Shown piece after piece: positions 1 to 7,239 of a stretch of 25,777 nucleotides of DNA. Position 1 is the stretch's first letter. Each line of letters begins with the position of its first letter. The DNA comes from Bacillota bacterium (GTDB taxonomy: Bacteria; Bacillota; Sulfobacillia; Thermaerobacterales; RSA17). The notes under the pieces were generated by a model that saw nothing but the letters and a program-made list of their open reading frames with translations, did not search any database and had not been told where the DNA came from. Made by a program: the position numbers and the translations under genes. The DNA lies in NCBI GenBank assembly GCA_017577485.1, contig PKRI01000032.1, forward strand, positions 1 through 25,777. Reading direction: 5' to 3'.

Positions 1-12
1 GAACTGGGCCAT
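1..12 (-). CDS. Start of a transposase gene, probably IS256-type (partial)
   Basis: Only the first four codons (M-A-Q-F) are inside the window, and the gene continues past position 1. The start is supported by an unusually strong Shine-Dalgarno run, GGAGGAGGAG, about 6 bases upstream. A putative IS256-like terminal repeat lies at 101-126. The product cannot be proved from four residues; the IS256 assignment comes from the adjacent terminus. Confidence 0.4.
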
Positions 13-126
13 CGTATCTCCTCCTCCGGGTGTGTTGGTGGCTACCTCAACCCGTTCGGAGGGACGGTGGCCTATCCTGTTTGCTCCCAGGCCACCTCAC
101 TTTTACACAGCGTATCGGACGCTATT
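1..126 (-). mobile_element. Left part of an IS256-family-like insertion sequence (runs off the window)
   Basis: Read on the minus strand, positions 126 to 101 carry a GTCCG core followed by TGTGTAAAAGT. From memory this matches the general pattern of IS256-family terminal inverted repeats. About 90 bases further in there is a strong purine-rich ribosome site (GGAGGAGGAG, near 18-27) and an ATG at 12 that begins M-A-Q-F, an N-terminus seen in some IS256-type transposases. The transposase itself lies outside the window. The reading frame of the neighbouring transposase remnant runs into this repeat and stops there, which suggests the element inserted into that remnant. The family call rests on one end and four residues. 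Confidence 0.5.
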
Positions 127-415
127 CAGCGCGGGTACGGGATCAGGGTCACGCGTCGTCGCATGGGTGATGTGCTGCGCTAAGATGAAGCCGTGCCGAT
201 CCACCAGCACATGCTGCTTGTACCCAAGCACCGCCGGGCGACCCTTTGACACCTTCCGCCAGCGTGCATCCAGATCCCGAGGGTGAAGCGGCAACTGACC
301 CCTGGCGTCCTGAAACCAGCGACGCACGAGCCTTCGCCGGGCTACCCCTCGTCCCGACCGTGGCTTGGTGGGTAACGCCTCACACGTCGAGAAGATCCCG
401 TTGGCCTGCTGACTC
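127..415 (-). pseudogene. Remnant of a DDE transposase (IS1182/IS5-like)
   Basis: The minus strand encodes a stretch with the look of a transposase core: R-D-L-D-A-R-W-R-K-V-S-K-G, then L-G-Y-K-Q-H-V-L-V-D-R-H-G-F-I. This resembles the DPDARW...GYK.H..VD segment of IS1182- and IS5-type DDE transposases. Both ends are missing. The frame enters the putative IS256 end at about 126 and, on the other side, the IS1634 inverted repeat at 409-426. It is therefore an internal fragment of a transposase squeezed between two later insertions and is surely non-functional. The exact family is uncertain. Confidence 0.6.
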
Positions 416-426
416 GACTTTGACAC
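409..426 (+). repeat. Left terminal inverted repeat of the IS1634 element
   Basis: CTGACTCGACTTTGACAC pairs with 2264-2281 read on the opposite strand, 16 of 18 identical, including an uninterrupted 11-base core at 416-426. Confidence 0.65.
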
Positions 427-491
427 CACTCGTTCCAAGAATCCCGTGATTTCAAGGGTTTTCGGGCACACGAGTCCCGCGTACCACTACG

Positions 492-2108
492 CTACTCGGT
501 GGGGGTCGTCGCGTCGCGTGGCAGCGGCTGAGCCCGCAGCGGCGGCCGCAGCCCGACGGCCTGAAAGGCCAGATACGCCTTGCCGGGCAGTTCCGTGCGG
601 GTGAGGTAGGCCTCGCCGTCGAGGTCGACCCGCACGGCGTGCAGCCGTTCGAGGTCGGCCAGCACCTCGTCGCAGGACGCCTCGGGGTCCTGCGCCCGGA
701 GCTTCTGCCGGAGCACGCTCTCCAGCACCAGCGCCAAGAAGCACACCATGATGTGCCCGCGGACGCGGGAGGGCGTCCAGTGATCCATCGGCCGCAGGTC
801 GAGGGTGGACTTGAGCGTGCGGAAGGCGCGCTCGACCCGCCACAGGTCCTTGTAGGCGGCGACCACGGCCTCGGGGTCAAGGTCGGTGTTGGTGCGCAGG
901 AGGTATTTGCCGTCGTAGCGCGCGGCCCGGGCGACGGCACCTTCGTCGACGGCGAGCGCGCCTTCCGGCAGGGTCTTGAGGTAGCGGGCGACGAGGCGGT
1001 TTTTGAGGAGTTGCTTGCCCTCACCGTGGGCGATCCGCTGCTGTAGGTGGTCAAGGACCGCCTCCCGGGCCCGGCGGTCGTGCTCGGCCCGGACCGGGTT
1101 GGAACAGAGCACGTAGCGGACCCCGCGCCGCGCGATGTGCTTGATGCGGAGCTGTTCCCCCACGACCCGGTACCGACCCGGATGGCTGAGGATCGCCTCC
1201 GCCTCCCGGTGCCGCCTCAGCGGCAGGCCGACGATGTACTCAAGCCCCGCCTCGGTGATGGCAGCGAGGAGCTTTCGGCTCACCATGCCCCGGTCGGCGA
1301 CGAAGATCACCCGCCGCAGGGCAAAGCGCCGCTTCAGCGTCGTCAGCACCGTCTCGACCGTGGCCTTGTCGGCGGTATCGCCGGGGAAGACCTCGTGCCC
1401 GATCGGGTAGCCGTCCCGGGTCATCAGCACGCCCACCAGAAGCTGCGGCCGGTCCGGCCGCTTGTCCCGGGAGTAGCCGTAGGCGGCCAACCCCTCCGGA
1501 CCGTCACCTTCGAAGTACGACGACGTCGTGTCCCACAACACCACGTCCACCTGGGCCCAGAACAGGTCCCGGGCACGGGCGAACAGCCGGTCCTCAAGCG
1601 CCTCCTTGTGGGCACAAAGCTCGTCCAGCGCCCGGTAGAAGTGATGCAGCTGCAGTCGCTCCGCCTCCGGCCGGTAGATGCCCTCAAGCCACCGGTGCAC
1701 CAGCCCCCGCTTCGAGGCCGGGTCCGTCAGCCGATTGAGCACCATGACGAAGACCGCCTCGGCCACGTCGAAGGCCAGCTTGCGGTCGGAAAGCAGGGCC
1801 ACGAAGGCCCGATCCAGCTCCGCCTCCCGCCACAGGCGCTCGAAGACCAGCACCGGCCCCCACGACTTCGACCAGCGCACGACCAGCCGCTCGGCCTCTT
1901 GCTCAAGCCGCCGCCAGGTGCTCTGCGAAAAGCGCGCCAGGCTGGCGATGATCGCGTCGAGCTTGCCCGCCTCCAGCTCCTCGATCCGCCCCAGGTTGGC
2001 GACGACCCGCTGGCGGGGGCGGCCGCCTTCCCGCACGCTCTCGACCAGCTGCAGGTAGGTACGGGTCGTGCCGTCCTGGTTGCGGAAGGTCTTGGTCCGC
2101 ACGAACAT
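492..2108 (-). CDS. IS1634-family DDE transposase
   Basis: This 538-residue protein catalyses cut-and-paste movement of the surrounding insertion sequence. The N-terminus is typical of the family, with Y-L-Q-L-V-E-S-V-R-E-G-G followed by R-Q-R-V-V-A-N-L-G-R. The RNase-H-like catalytic triad is visible: D193 in W-D-T-T-S-S-Y-F-E, D272 in V-A-D-R-G-M, and E426 in L-W-R-V-E-R-A-F-R-T-L-K, all in the correct order and spacing. The frame is open upstream to 2240, but family alignment favours the ATG at 2108 (M-F-V-R-T-K). The intact frame and complete triad suggest an active or recently active copy. The gene lies within the inverted repeats at 409-426 and 2264-2281, with no passenger gene. Confidence 0.93.
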   Translation of the reverse strand: MFVRTKTFRNQDGTTRTYLQLVESVREGGRPRQRVVANLGRIEELEAGKLDAIIASLARFSQSTWRRLEQEAERLVVRWSKSWGPVLVFERLWREAELDRAFVALLSDRKLAFDVAEAVFVMVLNRLTDPASKRGLVHRWLEGIYRPEAERLQLHHFYRALDELCAHKEALEDRLFARARDLFWAQVDVVLWDTTSSYFEGDGPEGLAAYGYSRDKRPDRPQLLVGVLMTRDGYPIGHEVFPGDTADKATVETVLTTLKRRFALRRVIFVADRGMVSRKLLAAITEAGLEYIVGLPLRRHREAEAILSHPGRYRVVGEQLRIKHIARRGVRYVLCSNPVRAEHDRRAREAVLDHLQQRIAHGEGKQLLKNRLVARYLKTLPEGALAVDEGAVARAARYDGKYLLRTNTDLDPEAVVAAYKDLWRVERAFRTLKSTLDLRPMDHWTPSRVRGHIMVCFLALVLESVLRQKLRAQDPEASCDEVLADLERLHAVRVDLDGEAYLTRTELPGKAYLAFQAVGLRPPLRAQPLPRDATTPTE

Positions 2109-2263
2109 GGCATGTCCATTGTACCGCCTTATCCAGCACCAGGACAAGCCACAAACTGTAAAACGTGGCACTACAGAATTGGCTCGAACGCTACTCCCGC
2201 CATCGGAAAATCCCCATTTCATGCGGGTCTCCGGGATCACGTGTCACTGCAACGGGGCCACAA

Positions 2264-2281
2264 GTGTCAAAGTCGCGCCAG
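2264..2281 (-). repeat. Right terminal inverted repeat of the IS1634 element
   Basis: Read on the minus strand as CTGGCGCGACTTTGACAC, it matches the left end at 409-426 at 16 of 18 positions. Its outer bases also encode part of the interrupted stalk-domain gene, so the precise insertion point lies between 2274 and 2281. Confidence 0.65.
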
Positions 2282-3099
2282 AGGGGTGCCCCCTTCCACC
2301 AGCCGCCGGCGGTACAGGTCGCGGCTGCCCAGCAGGATGACCCGCGGGTAAGCCCGCTGCCCCGCGGGTACGCCCAGGGCGTCGGCGACGGCTCGCCAGG
2401 CGTCCGGCAGCCGGTCCCGGACCATGGCGCTGACCGCGGCCGGCACCGGGCCGTCGATCTCGAGGCGCCAGCAGGAAAACTGCCCGCGGGCAGCGCCCCG
2501 GCGCCGGCATCCACCGCGGCCCCTGCCGATGTGATGGTGACGGTGCGCGCGGCCGGGTCCCACTGGACGTGCGCGCCAAAGGCCTCGCTGACGAAACGCA
2601 GGGGCACCAGGACCCTGCCGCCCACCAGCACCGGCGGCACGTCCAGCGTGACCGGGGCGCCGTCCACCTGGGCGGTCCGGTCGCCCACCGTCAGGCGGAC
2701 GACGCGGCTTCCGCGCTGCGCGGTCGCGGTCCGGGCAGCCTGATCCCACGCCACCGCGGCGCCGAGGGCGTCGAAGATGGCCCGCATGGGAACCATGGTG
2801 CGGCCGCCCATGATCTGCGGAGGAACGTCAACGGGCAGCAGGCGATCGTTCAGGATGATGGAGACGGGTGGCTCGGAAGCGGCATAAACCGTGCCGGCGG
2901 GCCGGGCGAGATTGGAAACAAGTGATGTCGCCAGCAGGGCCGCGGCCACCAGAACTGCAGCCAGGTTTCCACAGCCTGGGTACGAGCCGGGACGGGAGCA
3001 CGACAGCAGGGTCTTCCATTGGAACGTCCCACATCCTGCCCGGAGCGTGGCTGCCGCCTCATCCCCCCTGCGCTTGAGCCTATTATAATGGTCCTGCAT
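2275..3099 (-). pseudogene. Secreted stalk-domain (copper amine oxidase N-terminal-like) protein with peptidase-MA-like tail; frameshifted and cut by IS
   Basis: The N-terminal part has a hydrophobic signal-like segment (A-A-V-L-V-A-A-A-L-L-A-T-S-L-V) followed by two copper-amine-oxidase-type stalk repeats, with the hallmarks M-V-P-M-R-A-I-F-D-A-L-G and L-V-P-L-R-F-V-S-E-A-F-G and W-D motifs after each. Such proteins are exported and cell-surface attached. Between about 2470 and 2500 the frame changes. The next frame continues with L-E-I-D-G-P-V-P-A-A-V and R-V-I-L-L-G-S-R-D-L-Y, which resembles the start of a peptidase-MA-like domain. That domain ends after G-G-T-P at the IS1634 right end (2281-2274). 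The gene is therefore damaged twice. The start is uncertain: ATG at 3099 is used here, with ATG 3132 as an alternative. Confidence 0.7.
3084..3089 (+). promoter_or_regulatory. TATAAT -10-like box in the divergent stalk-gene/hflK spacer
   Basis: ATTATAAT here is the only AT-rich patch in the spacer and lies 37 bases upstream of the hflK start. Because it is nearly palindromic, the minus strand also reads TATAAT (3087-3082). No convincing -35 box is present at the expected distance on either strand, so this is only a candidate promoter. Confidence 0.35.
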
Positions 3100-3125
3100 C
3101 TCACTGCCTGGAAGGAGCCTGTGCG

Positions 3126-4121
3126 TTGTCATCGAGCCCCGGAAGCACCGGCCCCGGTGTGCCTCCCGTGCCCGGTTCCGCCCGCATGCTCCGGTGGGCC
3201 GGCCGGGTGCCCCTCATCCTGGTGGCCGCCTTCGCGGTCTACGTGATCCTGACGTCGTTTTTCATCGTCCCGACCGACTCCGAGGCCATCCTGGAGACCA
3301 TGGGCGGGCGCCGTGTCGACGTGGTGGGGCCAGGGCTCCACTTCAAGATCCCGGTGATCCAGCGGGCTTACATCTACCCGTCCCTGCGGGCCCAGCGGAC
3401 CGAGATCGGCTACCGCACCGTCCGGTCCGGCGAGCCCAACCGGCCCGCCGAGTACGCCGACCGGCCCGAGGAAGCGCTGATGCTGACCGGCGACGAAAAC
3501 ATCGTTTGGGCCGAGGCGGCGGTGCAGTGGCGGATTTCCGACGTGCTGCTGTTCCACAAGAACGTCGAGGACCCGGAGGGCACGGTCCGCAAAGCGGCGG
3601 AGGCTGTGCTGCGCAAGGCCGTGGGCAAGCGCAACCTGGACGCGGTCCTCACCGTCGACCGCACCCAGATGGGGCTGGAGATCCACCAGGAGATGCAGCA
3701 GCTGCTGGACCTGTACCGGACCGGCATCACGGTGATTTCCGTCCAGATGCAGAACATCGAGCCGCCCGACGAGGTGGCCGGCGACTTCAAGGCGGTGGTC
3801 GACGCCCGCGAAACCCGCCAGCGCACCATCAACGAGGCCCAGCGGTACGCCAACCAGCGGCTGCCGGCGGCCCAGGCCGAGGCCCAGAAGATGATCCAGG
3901 AGGCCGAGGCCTACCGGGTGCGCCGCATCGAGGAGGCCCGGGGCCAGGTGGCGCGATACACGGCCCTGCTGGAGGAGTACCAGCGCGCCCCTGAGGTAAC
4001 CCGCAAGCGGCTGTACCTGGAGATGCTGGCGGAAGTGCTGCCCAAACTGCGGGAGGTCATCATCGTCGAGGATGACGGCAATGTGCTGCAGCACTTTCCC
4101 CTGAGGGGGGCGTCGGAGTGA
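3126..4121 (+). CDS. hflK: HflK-like SPFH/prohibitin-domain membrane protein
   Basis: This 331-residue protein resembles HflK, which with HflC forms a large membrane ring that in other bacteria encloses and modulates the FtsH protease. A Pro/Gly-rich N-terminus is followed by one membrane helix at about 29-47 (L-I-L-V-A-A-F-A-V-Y-V-I-L). A prohibitin/SPFH domain follows, including G-P-G-L-H-F-K-I-P and I-S-V-Q-M-Q-N-I-E-P-P, then an Ala/Glu/Gln-rich coiled coil (about 235-290). The start is TTG at 3126 because GGAAGGAG ends 8 bases upstream; the earlier GTG at 3121 is out of frame. The gene is translationally coupled to hflC (stop and start overlap). No ftsH lies in the window. Confidence 0.88.
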   Translation: MSSSPGSTGPGVPPVPGSARMLRWAGRVPLILVAAFAVYVILTSFFIVPTDSEAILETMGGRRVDVVGPGLHFKIPVIQRAYIYPSLRAQRTEIGYRTVRSGEPNRPAEYADRPEEALMLTGDENIVWAEAAVQWRISDVLLFHKNVEDPEGTVRKAAEAVLRKAVGKRNLDAVLTVDRTQMGLEIHQEMQQLLDLYRTGITVISVQMQNIEPPDEVAGDFKAVVDARETRQRTINEAQRYANQRLPAAQAEAQKMIQEAEAYRVRRIEEARGQVARYTALLEEYQRAPEVTRKRLYLEMLAEVLPKLREVIIVEDDGNVLQHFPLRGASE

Positions 4122-4993
4122 TGTCCCGGGGAGCTCGGGCGCTGGGCTTCGCCGCCCTCATCATCGCCGCCGTTGTGCTGTTCGTGAACTTCTTCGTCTT
4201 CGAGGTCAATACCAAGACCCAGGCGGTGGTCCGCCAGTTCGGGCAGGTGGTCCGGACCGTAGACCAGCCGGGGTGGTACATCCGGATCCCCGTGCTGCAG
4301 CGGGTGGTGCTGCTGCCCGGCCAGGACCGCCTGCTGGACTACAACGCCCGGACCACCGAGGCGCTGACCCGCGACCAGAAGACGGTCATCGTGGACTCGT
4401 ATACCAAGTGGTCGGTGGCCGACCCGGCCCTGCTGCTGGAGAAGGTCGGGTCCATCCAGGGCGCCCAGGACCGGCTCGACGACATCGTCTGGTCGGTCAC
4501 CCTGAACGAGATCGCCAGCCGAACCTACGACGACCTGATCCGCTTCGCCCGCGACGACATCATGGCGGCGGCCACCGCCGAGGCCGACGCCAGGGCGCGG
4601 GAGTTCGGCATCCGGGTCCACGACATCCGCATCCGCCGCATCGACCTGCCCGAGCAGAACGCCCAGTCGGTGTACGCCCGCATGGCGTCGGACCGGCAGC
4701 AGGTAGCCCAGGCCTACCTGGCCGAAGGCGAGGCCGAGGCTACGCGGATCCGCGCGGAGACCGACCGGCAGGTGGCGGAGATCCTGGCCCAGGCCGCCCG
4801 CGAGGCCGCCGAGATCCGCGCCGCCGGCGACGCCGAGGCCGCCCGCATCTTCGCCGAGGCCTACAGCCGCGACGCGGAGTTCTACGCCTTCTGGAACTCG
4901 CTGCAGGTGTATACGGAGGCCCTCGGCGAGCACACCACGCTGGTGGTGGATAAGGACGATGAGCTGGCGCGGTATCTGTTGAACTCGCAGTAA
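4121..4993 (+). CDS. hflC: HflC-like SPFH/prohibitin-domain membrane protein
   Basis: This 290-residue protein is the partner of the HflK-like protein. One membrane helix lies near the N-terminus (about 8-28, A-L-G-F-A-A-L-I-I-A-A-V-V-L-F-V). An SPFH domain follows (V-V-R-Q-F-G-Q-V-V, P-G-W-Y-I-R-I-P-V-L-Q, and R-I-D-L-P-E-Q-N). The Ala/Glu-rich helix (about 195-250) has repeats such as A-E-G-E-A-E-A and A-A-G-D-A-E-A-A-R-I. The C-terminus contains F-Y-A-F-W-N-S-L-Q-V-Y, typical of HflC. The ATG at 4121 shares one base with the hflK stop (TGATG); a GTG at 4118 is an in-frame alternative. The two genes are evidently one operon. Confidence 0.88.
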   Translation: MSRGARALGFAALIIAAVVLFVNFFVFEVNTKTQAVVRQFGQVVRTVDQPGWYIRIPVLQRVVLLPGQDRLLDYNARTTEALTRDQKTVIVDSYTKWSVADPALLLEKVGSIQGAQDRLDDIVWSVTLNEIASRTYDDLIRFARDDIMAAATAEADARAREFGIRVHDIRIRRIDLPEQNAQSVYARMASDRQQVAQAYLAEGEAEATRIRAETDRQVAEILAQAAREAAEIRAAGDAEAARIFAEAYSRDAEFYAFWNSLQVYTEALGEHTTLVVDKDDELARYLLNSQ

Positions 4994-4997
4994 GCGT

Positions 4998-5198
4998 TTG
5001 ACCACGGGCGCTGGTGGCGGCGGTGAAGTCTCGACCCCGAAATTGATCCAGTGGGCCGTCGAGAGGGCCGTCCAGAAGGCTGGGTTGACGGCAACACCCC
5101 GTGACTTCCTGCCCTTTCCGGTGATGCACTGGCGGGAGCCGTATCGCCGGTGCCTGGTCGAGATCCTCAAACAGATGCCCCCAGCCTGTCGCCAATGA
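4998..5198 (+). CDS. Possible small hypothetical protein after hflC
   Basis: A 66-codon open frame begins with TTG five bases after hflC. The segment from about residue 11 (V-S-T-P-K-L-I-Q-W-A-V-E-R-A-V) has a plausible mixed composition, and the C-terminus has K-Q-M-P-P-A. There is no clear ribosome site. I do not recognise the family. It may be a fragment of a larger decayed gene or a chance frame. Confidence 0.25.
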   Translation: MTTGAGGGGEVSTPKLIQWAVERAVQKAGLTATPRDFLPFPVMHWREPYRRCLVEILKQMPPACRQ

Positions 5199-5351
5199 CC
5201 ACGCTAGCCTAGCATCGCTCGCTTCCGCCCTGACCCCACGTTTCGTACCCGCAGTACCGCTGAGGACGATCTACCGCTGAAGGACATGCAGGCACCGGAT
5301 GGCGAAGATCCTGCAATTACCAGACCTCGCCACCACTGGAGGGAGTCCCCA

Positions 5352-7013
5352 ATGCCCCTCACCGCTGAAACCGACATCATCGTCGTCGGCGCGGGTCTGG
5401 CCGGGCTTGTCGCGGCCACCGAAGCCGCCGCGGCCGGCCGCCGCGTGCTGGTCCTGGACCAAGAGCCCGAGCAGTCCCTGGGCGGCCAGGCCTTCTGGTC
5501 CCTGGGCGGGCTGTTTCTGGTGGACTCGCCGGAGCAGCGCCGGCTGGGCATCCGGGACTCGCGGGACCTGGCCTGGCAGGACTGGCTGAACTCAGCCGGG
5601 TTCGACCGCCCCGAGGACCACTGGCCCCGGCGCTGGGCCGAGGCCTACGTGGACTTCGCCGCCGGCGAGAAACGGGCGTGGCTGCGCAGCCTGGGCATCC
5701 GCTTCTTCCCGCTGGTGGGCTGGGCCGAGCGCGGCGCCGGGATGGCCCGGGGCCACGGCAACTCCGTCCCCCGCTTCCACATCACATGGGGAACCGGGCC
5801 CGGCGTGCTGGAGCCCTTCGTGCGCCGCGCCCGCGAGGCTGAGGCCCGCGGGCTGCTGGAGTTCCGCTTCCGGCACCGGGTCACCGGCCTGTCGGTTGCC
5901 GGCGGGACCGTGAACGGGGTGTATGGCCAGGTCCTGGAGCCCAGTTCCGTGCCGCGGGGCCGGCCCAGCTCCCGCCGGGCCGTGGGCGAGTTCCACTTCC
6001 GGGCCCAGGCGGTGATCATCGCCTCGGGCGGCATCGGCGCCAACTTCGATCTCGTCCGTCGGTACTGGCCTGAACGGCTGGGTCCCCCGCCCGGACGCAT
6101 GCTGGCGGGCGTGCCGGACTACGTCGACGGCAGCATGCTGGCCGTCGCCGAGGAAGCCGGGGCCCGCATCATCAATCGCGACCGCATGTGGCACTACACC
6201 GAGGGCATCCAGAACTGGGACCCCATCTGGACCAACCACGGCATCCGCATCCTGCCCGGACCCTCGTCGCTCTGGGTCGACGCCTACGGCCGGCGGCTGC
6301 CGCCGCCGTTGTTCCCCGGCTTCGACTCCCTGGCCACCCTGGCCCACATCCGCCGCACCGGCCGCGACCACACCTGGTTCATCCTGACCTACCGGATCAT
6401 CGAGAAGGAGTTCGCGCTGTCGGGTTCCGAGCAGAATCCCGACCTGACCGGGCGGAACGTGCGACTGCTGCTGTCCCGAGTCCTGCCCGGCGCGCCGGGG
6501 CCGGTCCAGGCCTTCCTGGACCGCGGTCCCGACTTCGTCACGGCTTCGACGCTGCCCGAACTGGTGCGCAAGATGAACGACCTGGTGGGCGAGCCCCTGG
6601 TGGACCTGGTCACGCTGGAGCAGGAGGTGCGGGCCCGCGACCTGCAGGTGATGAACCCCTTCACCAAGGACGCCCAGGTCATGGCCATCCACAACGCCCG
6701 GGCCTACCGGGCCGACCGCCTGGTGCGGGTGGCCAGACCCCACCGTCTTCTCGACCCCAAGGCGGGACCCCTCATCGCCGTGCGCCTGTGGGTCCTCACC
6801 CGCAAGACCCTGGGCGGCATCGAGACCGACCTGTCGGCCCGGGCCCTGGGCCAGGACGGGCAGCCCATCCGGGGCCTTTTCGCCGCCGGCGAGGCGGCGG
6901 GCTTCGGCGGCGGCGGCATGCACGGCTACCGGGCTCTGGAGGGAACGTTCCTGGGCGGGTGCCTGTTCTCCGGGCGGATTGCCGGGCGCGAGGCGGCGCG
7001 GGCGGTGGTGTGA
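5352..7013 (+). CDS. FAD-binding dehydrogenase (KstD/fumarate-reductase-flavoprotein superfamily)
   Basis: This 553-residue flavoprotein belongs to a large predicted FAD-dependent dehydrogenase family related to 3-ketosteroid dehydrogenase and fumarate reductase flavoproteins; its substrate is unknown. The N-terminal FAD-binding Rossmann motif is clear (V-V-G-A-G-L-A-G-L, residues 12-19), with an acidic residue (D36) ending the second strand. S-L-G-G-Q-A-F-W-S-L-G-G-L lies shortly after, and A-V-I-I-A-S-G-G-I-G-A-N in the middle. The C-terminal second FAD motif is G-L-F-A-A-G-E-A-A-G-F-G-G-G-G-M-H-G-Y, ending with a G-T-F-L-G-G-C region. The start is ATG 5352, with GGAGGGAG about 7 bases upstream. 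It appears to be monocistronic and convergent with the HD hydrolase gene. Confidence 0.85.
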   Translation: MPLTAETDIIVVGAGLAGLVAATEAAAAGRRVLVLDQEPEQSLGGQAFWSLGGLFLVDSPEQRRLGIRDSRDLAWQDWLNSAGFDRPEDHWPRRWAEAYVDFAAGEKRAWLRSLGIRFFPLVGWAERGAGMARGHGNSVPRFHITWGTGPGVLEPFVRRAREAEARGLLEFRFRHRVTGLSVAGGTVNGVYGQVLEPSSVPRGRPSSRRAVGEFHFRAQAVIIASGGIGANFDLVRRYWPERLGPPPGRMLAGVPDYVDGSMLAVAEEAGARIINRDRMWHYTEGIQNWDPIWTNHGIRILPGPSSLWVDAYGRRLPPPLFPGFDSLATLAHIRRTGRDHTWFILTYRIIEKEFALSGSEQNPDLTGRNVRLLLSRVLPGAPGPVQAFLDRGPDFVTASTLPELVRKMNDLVGEPLVDLVTLEQEVRARDLQVMNPFTKDAQVMAIHNARAYRADRLVRVARPHRLLDPKAGPLIAVRLWVLTRKTLGGIETDLSARALGQDGQPIRGLFAAGEAAGFGGGGMHGYRALEGTFLGGCLFSGRIAGREAARAVV

Positions 7014-7122
7014 GGCGGTGGGGTCGGGAGTCCGACAGCGCCGCAGGCGCTGGAGATCATCGGCGCGGCCGTCTTCGACATCGTGCGTAAGCAGGTCCCG
7101 GCACTGGACCGCAGTCGCTAGG
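7014..7122 (+). pseudogene. Possible 3' remnant of a decayed gene downstream of the dehydrogenase
   Basis: Directly after the dehydrogenase stop, the same frame stays open for 35 codons and reads like a protein C-terminus (A-P-Q-A-L-E-I-I-G-A-A-V-F, then D-I-V-R-K-Q-V-P-A-L-D), ending at TAG 7120. There is no start or ribosome site. I do not recognise the family. It could be a gene tail left by a deletion, or chance coding-like sequence in GC-rich DNA. Confidence 0.3.
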
Positions 7123-7150
7123 CCTCGGATGCGAAAGGTCAACGTGCGCT

Positions 7151-7190
7151 GGAGGTCGCCGGGCTTCGCACCGGCGACCTCCGCTTGTTC
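7151..7190 (+). terminator. Strong hairpin between convergent dehydrogenase and HD genes
   Basis: A perfect 12-bp stem, GGAGGTCGCCGG (7151-7162) with CCGGCGACCTCC (7171-7182), closes an 8-base loop and is followed by GCTTGTTC on the plus strand. It lies between two converging genes, so it may serve both. The T-run is short. Confidence 0.6.
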
Positions 7191-7239
7191 GGACGGTGGG
7201 GCCGTGGGACAGCCCAGTCGACCTTTCGCCCGGCTCCCC

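Larger units (their letters stand above)
409..2281 (-). mobile_element. IS1634-family insertion sequence
   Basis: A complete transposase gene (492-2108) is bounded by matching inverted ends. The left end is CTGACTCGACTTTGACAC at 409-426. The right end read inward is CTGGCGCGACTTTGACAC at 2281-2264. They agree at 16 of 18 positions, with a perfect 11-base core GACTTTGACAC (416-426 and 2264-2274). A span of about 1.86 to 1.87 kb is typical for IS1634 elements. The right end falls inside the secreted stalk-domain gene and the left end abuts an older transposase remnant. No clear target duplication was found, so the true edge may be the 11-base core and not the 18-base match. Confidence 0.75.

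Noticed and set aside
1047..2351. Long plus-strand open frame opposite the IS1634 transposase
   Set aside because: It is antisense to a clearly recognised transposase, has low-complexity Arg/Pro/Gly composition and shows no family motifs; it is a GC-driven shadow.
3129..5170. Long minus-strand open frames opposite hflK-hflC
   Set aside because: They are His/Leu/Gly-rich shadows with no recognisable domain; the plus-strand SPFH proteins are unambiguous.
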